Positions 1 to 10,572 of a DNA stretch of 64,000 bases are shown one piece after another. Positions within the stretch are counted from its first letter, which is position 1. Each line of letters starts with the position of its first letter. The translations under genes were made by a program, and so were the position numbers. A model generated the notes under the pieces. That model was not told the DNA's origin and made no database searches. It was given only the letters and a program-made list of their open reading frames with translations. Source of the DNA: Patiria miniata (lineage: Eukaryota > Echinodermata > Asteroidea > Valvatida > Asterinidae); NCBI RefSeq assembly GCF_015706575.1, contig NW_024037057.1:620001-684000 (forward strand), in the 5' to 3' direction.

Positions 1-171
1 GAATTGTATACTGAAATGCAAATGGTCTAACATCTCTTTATTCAATTTGTCAACGTAGGCGGTTGGGCAACTCTCTAAGTGACAATCAGACATGTAGATT
101 ATTGCCATCTTTCGCAACACTCATCAATCCTTTATTATAGCGTTCAATCTACTGCAAAAATATTATCTTCT
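1..171. repeat. Start of segmental-duplication unit A
   Basis: This stretch matches 16,488-16,610 and 27,330-27,465, with shared text such as CTCTGTAAGTGACAACCAGAC in diverged form and the phrase about TTGCCATCTTT. In the sister units it continues directly into the segment seen here only at about 2,880, so the 2.7 kb between is extra sequence in this unit. No gene is visible. Confidence 0.6.
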
Positions 172-511
172 TTATTAAAATACTCAAATGCAGAGTTACA
201 TACGACAAGGAACATCAGCGAGCGATGTCGAATATACATTTCGAAAATAATACTCCTTACAGAGACAGCAAGCAATCGTTTCATGAAAAAAATATATATA
301 CAAAGAAAAACAAATCAATATGTCTCTCAAGATGCACTTTATTTTTCGATTTTGTCAACTGAAGACGTATGCCGATGTGCTATTGTGTCCATTTTTACTT
401 ATATACAAAATGAACGACCACCGATGAGTATGGCCAACCACAACATACAAGTCTTTCTCAAACGACAAGCCAAAGCCCTGAACATACAACATGCAAAGAC
501 AGCAGCCTATG

Positions 512-757
512 GGCTCCGTGCGCCAACAAAAGGGTGCCATTTTACCTAGCAACGTCGTCCCATGGGCGGGACACATACATTTCGCTGGGCGACGCGCGCG
601 CACCGTTTCTTGTGTGTGACGCATGTACACCAGGGGATCTGTACTATGTACACGCAGTTGCCGCGCTTCGCGGCAAAATATTGCAGTCAGGCAAGATGGC
701 GTCGTTTGGTCACCACAAACTGTACTTTCTTTGCCGGTGAGGGGGTACTTGTGAACT
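512..757 (+). mobile_element. Dispersed repeat interrupting GPCR pseudogene
   Basis: The segment is shared with 26,536-26,800 (GGGCTCC, TTTTACCTAGCAACG, GTGTGTGACGCA and CAGGCAAGATGGCGTCG all occur in both). Here it splits the receptor reading frame between the GCCTATG and GATGATCTTGTG codons, which are adjacent in the intact genes. ATG occurs on both sides and could be a 3-bp target duplication. No terminal inverted repeat or coding capacity was recognised, so the class is unknown. Confidence 0.6.
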
Positions 758-857
758 GAGTGGATGATCTTGTGATTGCTAGAAACCGTCTGGTCAGCGT
801 GCTTACAATCGTCTTAGGAACTCTTATTAATATTTCTGTTCTGTGGTTCAACAGGTG

Positions 858-943
858 CACTTTGTGTGTTTGCCTTCTATATCACCTCCGCCACCAACAG
901 TTCACTTTGTGTGTTTGCCTTCTATATCACCTCCGCCACCAAC
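858..943. repeat. 45-bp tandem duplication in GPCR pseudogene
   Basis: A 41-bp sequence starting CACTTTGTGTGTTTGCC and ending CCACCAAC occurs twice, at 858-898 and 903-943, without differences between copies. It lies in the TM7 region of the broken receptor, and identity suggests the duplication is recent. Confidence 0.9.
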
Positions 944-1336
944 CCCATCCTCTGCGAGTTTCGATACAAGAAATTCAGGCAAGGTATTAAGGCGGCTGTT
1001 CGCAGTTTCTTTTCTAGGCACGGCAATAACAGAGTTGACATAGAGATGGTGCCATTGTGGGAGTATGGAGGTATGTTGTTTCATAGGAACTTGGGTTTTT
1101 GCAACAAGGAAAGCAAAGAGCCTGAAATGTTTGACTGATGAACAATCGTACAACTGTGAAGCAGTGGAATCAATCCTGATTTACAAGTACAATGTACCAA
1201 GACAATATGGCATACAGAACGACAACGCTGTCAGTGCTAAGCCATTGAATGAATTGAGGACCTTTTCTTTTCTTAATCCTCTTAACCAAATACACACTGG
1301 TGCCCTCGGCTTTAGTGCAAATTTGAAATTCCTTAA

Positions 1337-1635
1337 ACCTAAACGGGCCTAAATTTTCCGGCGGTATAGCGCCGTGAAACCTGAATTTCCCATATGCGTA
1401 GTGTACACAGAGCAGAATTATCATTCATACATATGAGCAATTTATTAGCCATAATTCTTAAACCATTTAAACTATAGTCGTGATATTTCTTGAGTATGTT
1501 TATAATAAGTTGTTCTACGCATGTACAGAGTTTAATATTTTTGTCGTCGCTCTATGGCCGAGATCTTTGGGGGGGGAACGCCCCCCCCCCTTTCCCCGGT
1601 TGAGAGCTGGTCAAAATAACCCGGCCTTTTCAGTG
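1337..1635. mobile_element. TTAA-target MITE, family 1, degraded copy
   Basis: The element is bounded by TTAA at 1,333-1,336 and 1,636-1,639. Its ends (CCTAAACGGGCC and CCCGGCCTTTTCAGTG) are decayed forms of the terminal repeats of the copies at 12,152 and 25,256. It shares the internal text GGTCAAAATAACCCGGCC and the poly-G/poly-C patch with them. Confidence 0.7.
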
Positions 1636-2514
1636 TTAAGTAATGTTTCCTATCAAGAAAGCAAACTTCTTTTGATTTGATTGAAGCTATAATGAGAAGT
1701 TAATGCGTGTGGCAACGGAAGCAATTCTTCCTATATCTGGCTGTCACTTAAAGAGCTGCCGAACAACTTTCTTTGATGAACTGTGTACATATAATATTGG
1801 TTACGGTCACCATTACTCATGTCGGGTAATTTAGGGACAACGAGGCGGGTTGACGGAAAATTACTGCTTTGATTACCTTTTTTTTTTTTTGGGGGGGGGG
1901 GGGGGTAGACCATTATAGGGTTAACACCCACTCATAAGGCGAAAAAAAATTCACTACAATTATACTACAGCAGTTACCGACCTTTATCAACTAACTCTCA
2001 GTACAAAATAGTGGCAATATAAAAACAAATAAGATAGCTGAATAATGGATGAAACAGACAATGGTATTATCTGAGTATGTGTTTTACGTCTTTACTTTCA
2101 CAATGACCAAGAACTTTAAAAGACCACCCCCTCCCAAAAGAAAGACCAACCGACAAATGATACGAACCTCGAATATATAACACTGACAAAATTACGTTTC
2201 TTTTCGCACTATTTTAGATTTCGTCTAAATGTTAACGTACGCCTACATTAACAGAACAACAACAACAGCAGCAGTTTCATGTAGAAGATAATCTTCTTGT
2301 GTGATGCGTTAACAACAGAAAATCGGCTAATTATTCCCGAGGTCCAGAACCCACGAGTTTAGTACACTGTCATAATAAGGCATGTCGTTTATCGTATCTC
2401 AAAGACTGACAGAAGCGTATTTGGAACATTACGGAACGGGGTCTAATTGTATCCTCGCGTCTTTCATTGAAGCCTTGACGCAGGTTCAAAGTTTAATCGG
2501 CCACAGAACCTTTC
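1636..2514. other. Intergenic, no gene recognised
   Basis: This is AT-rich spacer inside the inverted segment. It contains a T-run followed by a G-run (about 1,879-1,906) and short AAC/AGC triplet runs near 2,259-2,275. No coding potential or known repeat end was seen. Confidence 0.5.
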
Positions 2515-2878
2515 CGTATCAAATATAAGAGGCTGATAACTGTAGAGTGCCACACGAAGCATCGGTTAAGCTAACAGTGAGCTAACAGTCGCATAGCAGC
2601 ATTGTAGCGAATGTTGACGACTCTAGCTTTATCTTCGAGCATGAAATATTTTTTTTTCAGATGTCTGCATTGGCATTATATCAGTAAGACATTTCCCTAA
2701 AGGCAGCCGCTCATTAATGATCTGACGGTAAAATGATCAAACACACTTTGATGCGTTTTACGGCCACTTATTTCCTAGGCACGGCCTTTTGAGAAAATGA
2801 ACATTTTTATACCAAATGTGGTAGAGCGAATGTTTAGTTTATGCGTGTGTCGCCATCGATGCATCCAAAAGAGTGGTT
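2515..2878 (+). promoter_or_regulatory. Inverted copy of the GPCR upstream flank
   Basis: Read on the minus strand, this matches the upstream flanks at about 11,000-11,220 and 22,850-23,170, including CGAAGATAAAGCT, GTCAACATTCGCTACAATGC and GATGCTTCGTGTGG. It would drive transcription rightward, but a receptor start is absent and the sequence joins ordinary unit DNA at about 2,879. It is an orphaned candidate promoter block. Confidence 0.6.
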
Positions 2879-2990
2879 TGCAGAAATCATCTGATCCATA
2901 ATAAAAGACGGCGACTCGGAGTAAGATACGTCAAGGAGCGTCAGTGACGTACAAAGAACACACACTGATGGTCGTAAACAACCTCGCAAT

Positions 2991-3433
2991 GGGTGCGTTC
3001 GTTCTCACCTTTGTCGACACGGTTTAGCCCCGTGTCGTTCGATTAGCTCTGACGTCATTTTCGGGGCTCAACCGGGTCAGCCACCACAGACCCTGCTCGT
3101 GGAGTAGAGTCACTGGTGGAAGTACGTCACGCATGCGTTGTTCATTCCCTAGAAACAGACAAATTGGCGGCCGGACAGCGGAAATCGCAAGTGGACTTAA
3201 AAGTTGACTTTATTTGAAGTCTAAAGGTAATCATTGGAACTAGCAAACAGTTAATAGCAACTGTTAAGACTATAATTTCAGCCTAACTTTTTTTGAGATT
3301 TGCAATTGACTAGAAAGCATAAAATCTAAAACTTATAAGACCCGCGGTTGAGCGTTCCATTAGCCCGGCTGTCGTGGCTTACCCGTTTTCCTTTACCCGT
3401 GTCAACTTGGGTAAGCTAAACGAACGCACCCAA
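2991..3433. mobile_element. MITE with TGGGTGCGTTCG termini (unit A copy)
   Basis: The left end reads TGGGTGCGTTCGTT and the right end, reverse-complemented, reads TGGGTGCGTTCGTTTAGC. Both continue with related GTCGACACGG-like text, giving imperfect terminal inverted repeats of several tens of bases. The same element is at the matching place in unit C (about 27,573-28,003) and truncated in unit B (about 16,698-17,010), so it predates the segmental duplication. It has no coding capacity. Confidence 0.65.
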
Positions 3434-3963
3434 AATGGAGTTTTTCGGAGCAAAGGTGACGCTATTTTGTGTTACATCGTGTTCTAAAAAAAAATACACT
3501 TGTAAGTGAACAATCTCAGTTGGCCATCTTGATGACAGATATATGATAGAAAACAGATGTCGTGCATAAGGCGACCTCACTGAGGACAGATTTGTTTTTG
3601 ACATAAGTACACGGTGTCTACTCATGCGTATCAGAGGAAGGCAGACCTGCCATCTGTGGGGGCGCTCTATGCAATGGGTTTGTTTTATGCACCAGGAATG
3701 CAAATGCTAGGGTTGGATGGGGAGGAAATTAGCCGGGATATCGGCCGTATGATCGTTCCCTCACCCAGGGGAACTCCAAAAATAACGACCATGACTTCTT
3801 GTACTGAGGCTAACTATGCAAATACGTCATACAGAAAGTGGAGTAGGAATTAAGATGTTGATGTTTGCCTACTTGTATTCATGCGCATGAGGGAGCTGTG
3901 CAATAAAGTGGCTTAAGAACGACTAAGTGCGCCACCGGTTCACGGTTAAATAAACACGGCATG
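3434..3963. repeat. Shared duplication-unit segment
   Basis: This is collinear with 28,004-28,660 in unit C, for instance the AGACCTGCCATCTGTGGGG and GCACCAGGAATGCAAATGC phrases. Small open frames here are not conserved in the sister copy and are not considered genes. Confidence 0.6.
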
Positions 3964-4250
3964 AGTAAGATTTGAGGCTTTGCATGGTGGAGATACTAAA
4001 TAATGAAAGGTTTGCGGAAACACCATGTGCGAATAATTTCTCAACTAACAGAATGGTTCTGAAAAGAACCAGAGGTATAAACTCGACGTACCGGTCAGTA
4101 TTCTCTGACCTTTCTTAGAGCTTAGGCACTCTCCTGAAGACGGTCAGAGCATACTGACCGGAACGTCGAGTTTATACCTTTGGTTCTTTTCAGAACCATT
4201 CTGTTAGTTGAGAAATTATTCGCACATGGTGTTTCCGCAAACCTTTCATT
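3964..4250. mobile_element. Foldback element, copy 1, with 13-bp target duplication
   Basis: Two 108-bp arms (4,003-4,110 and 4,142-4,249) are near-perfect inverted repeats around a 31-bp spacer. About 39 bases (from AGTAAGATTTGAGGC) precede the left arm and have no partner on the right, so the element is asymmetric. It is flanked by TAAACACGGCATG at 3,951-3,963 and 4,251-4,263. Unit C (about 28,640) has the empty site. Each arm contains a sequence folding like the histone mRNA 3' stem-loop: GGTTCTTTTCAGAACC at 4,182-4,197 on plus, and the same on minus at 4,055-4,070. A second copy lies at 20,846-21,133. Confidence 0.85.
4055..4070 (-). other. Histone-type stem-loop-like hairpin in foldback arm
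   Basis: On the minus strand it reads GGTTCTTTTCAGAACC, a 6-bp stem with a TTTC loop. This equals the metazoan histone 3' stem-loop form GGCTCTTTTCAGAGCC with one compensated base pair. No histone gene is adjacent, so use as a processing site is not implied. Confidence 0.5.
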
Positions 4251-4583
4251 TAAACACGGCATGGTTCATTATACAAGCCCTCAAATGTTATAAAATGTAA
4301 TTAAAGTGGCATAAATATTACACTGATTCTCCAATGCCACATGAATTGCATTGCCTTCTTTTGCTGGAGAGAATGAAAATGTTTTCAACTGTTTAAATTG
4401 GAAGGCGACAGCCCGTGTGAAAATTACCGCTTATAACAAGAGGGGTTTCGGGCAATCGCGTCCAAAAGCCGGGATTGCAGCACTGTTCCGCTCTCTTGTG
4501 CGTACCATATTTCCTGCACACGAGTACAGGTCTTCTAAATTCTCTCTTTTCTTGATGCAATCAACATTTTGATCTCAGTCACC

Positions 4584-4941
4584 CGGCGCGGATCCAACCC
4601 CCCAGATCTGCCCAAAAAAAATCATTAAAAACAATGCCTACCCCCCCCCCTGCTTTGACCCCCCCCCCCAAAAAAAAATGGTAATAATGTCAGCCTGTGC
4701 AAATCCAGCTTGTTTAGGGTATATCTGTACACTATTCTGTATTCTGTAATATAGTGTTAATCATCGTCAGGTTTGAACGGCGCCCCCCCCCCCCATTAAA
4801 GTATGGTACGATTCCCCCCCCCCCCCCTCCCCACCAATACATTTTACGGCGGCCGCTGTCCGGACAATAAAACCTGTCTACATTTCAGCAATGATTTTCT
4901 GACCACCCACCCCGCTGCAAACATTCATGGATCCACCCCTG
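4584..4941. mobile_element. Small insertion with poly-C/poly-A tracts
   Basis: Unit C (about 28,963) reads CTCAGTCACCTATTT across this site, while unit A carries about 360 extra bases between two copies of GTCACC (4,578-4,583 and 4,942-4,947). The ends contain GGCGCGGATCCAACC and GGATCCACCCCTG. The interior has several C-runs of 8-14. It looks like a non-autonomous DNA transposon with a short target duplication; the class is uncertain. Confidence 0.65.
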
Positions 4942-6190
4942 GTCACCTATTTTTGGGGTGAATTTCTTGCTGGCAAACAAAAGCTGCACGCATTTTTTAC
5001 AAATTTGATCTGCGCAATACGTAATTACGTACACGTGGCTGAGATATTCCATGCGTAAGCATTGATGATGATGATCGCCGCTAGCGTGCTATAAATGAGC
5101 ATTTGTACATATGCATAACGCGTTCATACAACTGTTGATACATTCACGGTGACGTCTTACACTTCTCCAAGTGTTGTGCATATATTTATGACCTTCCAAA
5201 CATCTCACAAACTAATTTTGAATTAAGCCTCATGTCGCAGTCCAAGATGCGTGGAAGTGGAAAGGCGTCTCGTTTTGTCTACGGACATGCGTAGGAAGCT
5301 GTCTTTCTTCCTGGCCAAGACTACTAGGGAAGCATACGGACTGCAGCTCTCTCCAATATATATATCAGCTTGAAGAGGACCTCGGATGTGTATTCTTACC
5401 TTCTCAAATTGGTGGTATTTGGCGGAAGGGTCGTGTAATCGGCTCATCCGTCTTCATGATGATTCGGTGAGTTTAATACTATTGATGTTACTTTTCGAGT
5501 TATGGAATTCTGAGCACAAAAAACGTTTTTATCAATATCAAGGGATCACATTTTAAGGTACCTGATATTTCAGTTAAGATGAAACCAGTTGTATCATTGT
5601 AATGCATTCAGTATGATCCCATAAGTATCCATGGTTGCCAAGTAGAAGGCAGGGCAAGACTATCGACTCTTGACAATATAAAGCATGTTATTTGAACATT
5701 GGAAGCAGCAGGTTTTTTTAATAAATGTTATGATAAGTGTCAGTTATCATGGCCATGAGAGCGTTCTGGTGTGTTTTTTTTTTTGATATGTGAATAGTTT
5801 TGCTGAAATATCACATACCTTTAATGTGATCTGTGGATAAGGTTAAAAAAACGTTGTTTTTGATCAAAATTCCGCAACTGGAAAAAGCACATGAGCGATT
5901 TGAATTATTCTTTCACTAATATTCTTTCATATCCTAGATCTGAAAAGCGCCACAAGCAGAACTTCTAAAAAAAAATAAAAATAGGGGGCACTTCTTTTTC
6001 GTTTTCTTTTTTTCATCCTGTATAGTATAGCGGTGATAATGTTCACATTGGCAAAATCACGCAAGCTCATAACTAGTTTGAATACACAACTATTACACTA
6101 TGTTGACTTTTGACAATAATTCAATACCAAAGTTAATCATACCTACCACGAAAAACAGATGTATTGTTTGAAGAAAGTAAACTCTTTAGT
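4942..6190. repeat. Shared duplication-unit segment
   Basis: This is collinear with 28,965-30,560 in unit C apart from that unit's TTAA element at 29,605. Shared landmarks are GATCGCCGCTAGCGTGCTAT and CTGGCCAAGACTACTAGGG. The ORF at 5,223-5,447 (minus) is not preserved in the sister copy, so no gene is called. Confidence 0.55.
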
Positions 6191-7320
6191 ACCTGAGAGT
6201 ACTTACTGGCTATTACATTGAATACAACTAGTTATTTGGGTCAATGTAGGCTTACTAATTGCAACCCTTGTCCCTCCAACAATTTGGTAATTTGCGTTTG
6301 TAATTATGGATTTACAAAGTGTCCACATGTACACACATGACGTCAGGCTTTCAAATGTTCCGTATACACTACATTCATGTGCACAAAAGATAGAGATTTG
6401 AACAAAAAGCGAAGATCACAATACTGTAAAATACATTAAAAGTTGCAAAGCTACGGTACTTAAAACTATACAATGAGTTGTCAAGACACGACAAAAGTAC
6501 CAACAACACTCTAATGCATTTAATCACAGTCACAGTCTATGAATACAGGGTCAATTTAAGCCTACACTCATCGAGGAATACAATGTCAGAATGCCTGGAT
6601 CCAGGAATTGTCGCGGGGGGGGGGGGGGTTCATCAGCAAACAAAATCTGAAAATGTACGCAGGTTTTTTTCACCAGACACTTGGCCTCCGTAAAATCATG
6701 TTTCAATAGGGGGCGCTGTTCAAATTCGACGATTATTAAACACTAGACTACAGAATGGTGTACCATATTTTGAACAGGCGGATATTATACCAGTATAATT
6801 TGTTGGGGGTGTCACGGGGGGGGGGTCGACTTATTTGTTAGGAATTTGTATGATATTTTTTTTTTGACAGAGCTGGGGGTTGACCCCCAAAACCCCCCCT
6901 CTGGATCCGCGCCTGCAGCTGTCATCCACATTATGTGGATAACTTGTTTTGCAATATATATAAAATAAAACATATTAAATAAAACATATTATTTTTAAGT
7001 AAAGTGTATCCTAGTATTCCTGAATCTATAAATAATATTAAAATAAACAGCAAGCCTACATGACATACCAATAAAGGACTTTCAAACTAAAAAGTCAAAG
7101 GGAACTCACTGACAAACTTAACTGGTAGAGGCTGTCATTTTCATGAGTTGTATCTACTGCCCTCAATTGTCTAATTTGGACAGTTATGATGGTCACAAAC
7201 GAGGACAACAGGCACATAAAACATCATGCAAGTATTGCAATTATTTTCAGATAGGGCGGGTAGGTTCTAACGATAATACAACGTCCTCATATGTGGACGT
7301 CATGCACTAAAGGGTTACCT
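6191..7320. other. Unit-A-specific intergenic stretch
   Basis: Unit C lacks most of this 1.1 kb, so it was inserted here or deleted there. It holds a possible degraded element (about 6,590-6,912) with long G-runs and a right end GGATCCGCGCCTG like hAT-type small elements. No gene is visible. Confidence 0.45.
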
Positions 7321-7793
7321 CCCGATGATTTTGTCGGCCACAGTTCTTTGAAAAACAAGACTTGAATTCAAGGTAGTGGTGGTAGGTACTTCCAGTTACT
7401 ACTCATCGTACTGTAATCGTACTTTAGTGTTTTGCTACTTCTAACATGACAACTGACGAAGTAAATTTATTCTGAGGTGTGAGATGTCAAATAACTTATG
7501 TTCCAATGTTCCCAAGAAACCAAGTAAGTTAGTATAGAAGGCATATGTATGCGTATATTCAAAAGCTACATCTGAATCTATATTGTGTAGATCTACAAAC
7601 ATTCATGTCGAGATAAATATTGCAGTCATAGATTTAAAGATGCATTCCCCGTTAATAAATTAAAGAACCGGGGGTCGGGCGGCTTGATCTTCCTCCCAAT
7701 CAAAGAAGACAAGGAAACAAACAATGAAAAATGCCGCCTAAGCCAACAATTATTACAATTTGAGGCGCACAATAAATACTACCGTGACATATA
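7321..7793. repeat. Shared duplication-unit segment
   Basis: This is collinear with about 30,615-31,243 in unit C, sharing GAAAAACAAGAC, CCAGTTACTACTCAT and AAGAAGACAAGGAAACAAAC. No coding capacity was seen. Confidence 0.55.
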
Positions 7794-8523
7794 CAGGGTG
7801 GATCTGTTCAGCGGTTTTGAAACAAAGGCCATAATGTAATACCAGTCATATTTTGCTCCATTCCAAGGTTGACAACACATACATTTAGAGCGTATAATGT
7901 TTTTCTGTTTTCTCAGGCCCGCCCCCCCCCCGTCTGAATGTCCTGAATCACTTTGAATTGTTATAACATCTGTTTGAGACACTCCTTTGTTACATTTAAA
8001 GACGATATATGTACAAAACAAATAGTCACAATTAACAATGAGCAATGTCAACAATAGTATTCTTCCTGTTTAGTTTAGTGCTTTAATCAAAAAGCCAATT
8101 AAGCTAAATGTTAACAGTACTGTGTTACACAACAGCCTTTATTTGGAAAACCGGTAAACCAAATCCAATGGAAATTCTACAGAAAATAATACGATCAGTA
8201 TGCTTTACAATGATTTTGTAAGAAAACAGAAATAACATTTTGTTGTTGTTGTTGTTTTTTTGTTTTTTTCAAATTCTTCTTCAACCCCAAGAGGGACATT
8301 TTTGTTGTGGGACACACTGTATTGTCAAACTTTGAAAGGAGCAAAATTGACTAAGGTTACATTAATTACCTTTATTTCAAACCACTGAACTGAATCCAAC
8401 AAAAACTTCACACAAGAAAGAAAAAAAAATTGGGTTCATCAATTCTATAATTGAATTACCCCCTCCCCATATATTACGGTAATTCTGTACACCCTCCAGA
8501 TGGACAATTATTGGGACACCCTG
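7794..8523. mobile_element. TA-flanked element with CAGGGTGTCCC termini, unit A
   Basis: The left end is CAGGGTG after TA, and the right end is GGGACACCCTG before TA. The unit C copy (31,244-31,724) shows longer inverted ends (CAGGATGTCAC... and CAGGGTGTCCCAATAATTG read inward). A mariner-type TA target is suggested. It is present in all units (in B only the right end, about 20,012), so it predates duplication. Confidence 0.5.
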
Positions 8524-9564
8524 TACAATGCATGCTATCATAAGCAGCTCTCTCAAAGTCAATTAAGTCCAAACTATTTTTTTTTCGAATACACACATGT
8601 TTACGTTACATACCTAGTGTGGACATTCTTTTGTTTTCGTGTATTTAATAAAAACCTGTGAAAAAAAAAACTCATTTTACTCACACTAAGAAAACTCTTT
8701 CAACCCATTTTTTTGTGTTTCTCTTCATTTTGTTGAAATGACAGGGATCCCCTAAAGTCCCTCTTTTGTTTTTACTCATAACTGTTTAGGAAGACCTACC
8801 ATATGTACATCGCCAAATTGGTGAGCTTCGGGAATTGGGAACCATATTATTGTCCTCTAGTTTTCAACGTCCCCTATAATGCAGATACAAACTCACAAAC
8901 ATCCCGGATGCACTATTTCCTTCAATTTCATAAATTGTAAGAAATGATTGAAATTAAGCTTCAATTAATCGGAAATTGATGAATAAAGTAAAAAGCAACA
9001 GCGTTGTTCATATTAAGTATTGAATTGAAAGAAAAAAATAATAATAAAATGTTGGACATTTGAAGTCGGTAAAATGGTTAAAAAATGACATAACAGCACC
9101 CGGAAAATGGATGGTTGATGAACATAATAATCGTACAATGTACAAATGATTTTGGAGAGAAAAAAACAAAAAAACATCCATAGCAAACAGTTATGAATTA
9201 CATGCGCGTGACAACATCAAAACAGCCAGCTATTTATTACTTTTTTTTTATTTTGTGGTAGCTTTGAAGCCAGCCGCTATCAATGAAAGTAGGCTCCCCT
9301 CTATATAAAAGGAAGAACTCATTTCTAGCAACATGAATTCCGTGCTGGTGGTAAGCATGTATCTCATCATGTAGGTACGTACGTGCCCATGCGGATCACT
9401 TCTCAATCTATGGTTAACACGCTTTTTTGCTTTGTTCACTGCTGAAACTCTCCGTGAAATGGACGGAGGTTGAAGGAATCGTTTGCCTAGAAGCACCATG
9501 ATATGACACTTGTTATATATTCTCCCCACACTGCCATATAGCCAGATAAACCATATATTAAAAG
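8524..9564. repeat. GPCR1 downstream flank
   Basis: This flank is collinear with 20,013-20,845 in unit B. The part 9,405-9,564 matches 32,820-32,980 in unit C up to the receptor stop. At about 9,325 it contains the intact sequence (TTTCTAGCAACATGAATTCC) that is the empty site for the foldback insertion in unit B. A minus-strand AATAAA lies near 9,235 and could be the poly(A) signal of GPCR1. Confidence 0.55.
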
Positions 9565-10572
9565 TCATAATGGTGCCATCTCAACGTCAACTCCGTTACC
9601 GCCCTGCCTTTTGGAGCATCTGCAGAAAGCTACCTTAAGGCCTCGCCTGAATTTCTTGTATTTAAACTCATAGATGATTGGATTGATGACTGAATTGAAA
9701 TTAAACAGTAAATTAGCAAAAATTCTAATATGCCGGTAAATCATCGATCCACAGAACGAGAACTGAGCCTTGTCTGTTGACTGCAGGCAGAGAAGAACAG
9801 CAAAATAATCCACTGTCCATAAGACAATGAGAGCTCCCAAGACAGTTTTAAGCATGCTGACCAGGTTCTGTCTAGCAATCAAAAGGTCATATGCTGCTGC
9901 CCTTGCATGTTGCAGGTTCAGGGCTTTGGCTTGTCTTTTGAGAGTGACCTGCATCTTATAATAGGCTAAACTCATTAATGTTAGGGGTAGCAGATATGAG
10001 AAGAGAAATGTAAATATGCTAAATAGAATTGCAAATAAGCGGTGAGGATATTTGATTGAGCAAATCTTATTGGCGTCATTGCTGGGTTCCATTGTGAATA
10101 GAAGAGGCAAAGATAACACAAATGATATCACCCAAATCAGAGCAATCAAAGTAGCAATCCGTGCTGTTGTGAGTTTTCTCGCATAGTGTAAAGGGTGTAC
10201 TATGGCAATATACCTCTCTGTTGTGACAACGCAGAGATTGTAGGCAGAGGCATTGGTCAATGCAAATGCTAAGTACTTTGATTGTAGAAGTCGGCAGAAC
10301 AAGTCTCTCACGCTGTTGCTCACAGGGGCAACAACAATAAGCGGACAGTCTGATGTTAGATAATACAAGAATACTTGCAGACACACCAGCATATCGGCAA
10401 CAGCCAGATTCACCAGCAGGTAGTTTGTCAAGTTGTGTAAGAATTTGACGCGTATGATGACGTAGCACACTAAAAGGTTCCCTAGGACACCAATGACTCC
10501 TTCCGCTGCCATGATCTGACACACCCACTTCTCGACAGTTGGTTCCTCGTTGAGTTCATCAGTTGCATTCAT
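9565..10572 (-). CDS. Class A (rhodopsin-like) GPCR 1, orphan
   Basis: This intronless 335-residue frame encodes a seven-helix plasma-membrane receptor of the rhodopsin family. Approximate helices are TM1 20-42 with N32, TM2 51-73 with LAVAD (D60), TM3 97-121 ending in ERY (119-121), TM4 138-160 with W147, TM5 178-204 with P196, TM6 240-263 and TM7 281-301 with NPIIY (297-301). C93 and C171 can form the usual TM3-ECL2 disulfide. N2 is a glycosylation sequon (NAT), and C317/C319 in the tail may be palmitoylated. The TM6 CWxP motif is altered: W252 remains but the proline is missing (LWTVDYF). Length and start agree with the two paralogues at 21,564 and 32,981. The ligand is unknown; peptide- or amine-receptor-like features are family-level inference only. 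A sizeable upstream block is shared with the paralogues, suggesting common regulation. Confidence 0.93.
   Translation of the reverse strand: MNATDELNEEPTVEKWVCQIMAAEGVIGVLGNLLVCYVIIRVKFLHNLTNYLLVNLAVADMLVCLQVFLYYLTSDCPLIVVAPVSNSVRDLFCRLLQSKYLAFALTNASAYNLCVVTTERYIAIVHPLHYARKLTTARIATLIALIWVISFVLSLPLLFTMEPSNDANKICSIKYPHRLFAILFSIFTFLFSYLLPLTLMSLAYYKMQVTLKRQAKALNLQHARAAAYDLLIARQNLVSMLKTVLGALIVLWTVDYFAVLLCLQSTDKAQFSFCGSMIYRHIRIFANLLFNFNSVINPIIYEFKYKKFRRGLKVAFCRCSKRQGGNGVDVEMAPL

Larger units (their letters stand above)
370..1056 (+). pseudogene. GPCR pseudogene, C-terminal half (TM5 to tail)
   Basis: Three separated pieces read like the intact receptors in this window. From about 378 the translation CAIVSIFTY and then VFLKRQAKALNIQHAKTAAY matches TM5 and intracellular loop 3. 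From about 760 DDLVIARNRLVSVL matches the start of TM6. From about 925 NPILCEFRYKKFRQGIKAA and DIEMVPL match TM7, helix 8 and the tail. The gene is broken by a 246-bp repeat insertion (about 512-757), a 45-bp tandem duplication (858-943) and frameshifts; TM1-TM4 are missing. The NPxxY tyrosine has become cysteine (NPILC). It is clearly a dead relative of the receptors at 9,565, 21,564 and 32,981, but on the opposite strand. Confidence 0.85.
172..2878 (+). other. Rearranged inverted GPCR segment inserted in unit A
   Basis: Sister unit C reads straight across this position (CTACTGCACAAATCATCTG), whereas here about 2.7 kb intervene. The insert is in the opposite orientation to the three intact receptors. 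It contains the 3' half of a receptor (about 370-1,056), then a TTAA-flanked small transposon, then the reverse complement of the receptor upstream flank (about 2,515-2,878). The upstream flank points into sequence with no receptor, so the segment is an internally deleted, inverted piece of the array. Confidence 0.6.

Noticed and set aside
6590..6912. hAT-like MITE between CCTGGATCCAGG and GGATCCGCGCCTG
   Set aside because: The two ends do not match well and no target duplication is visible, so it is mentioned only within the spacer entry.
10076..10528. Overlapping ORFs within the GPCR genes (also 21,629-22,266)
   Set aside because: They are shadow frames of strongly coding receptor sequence.
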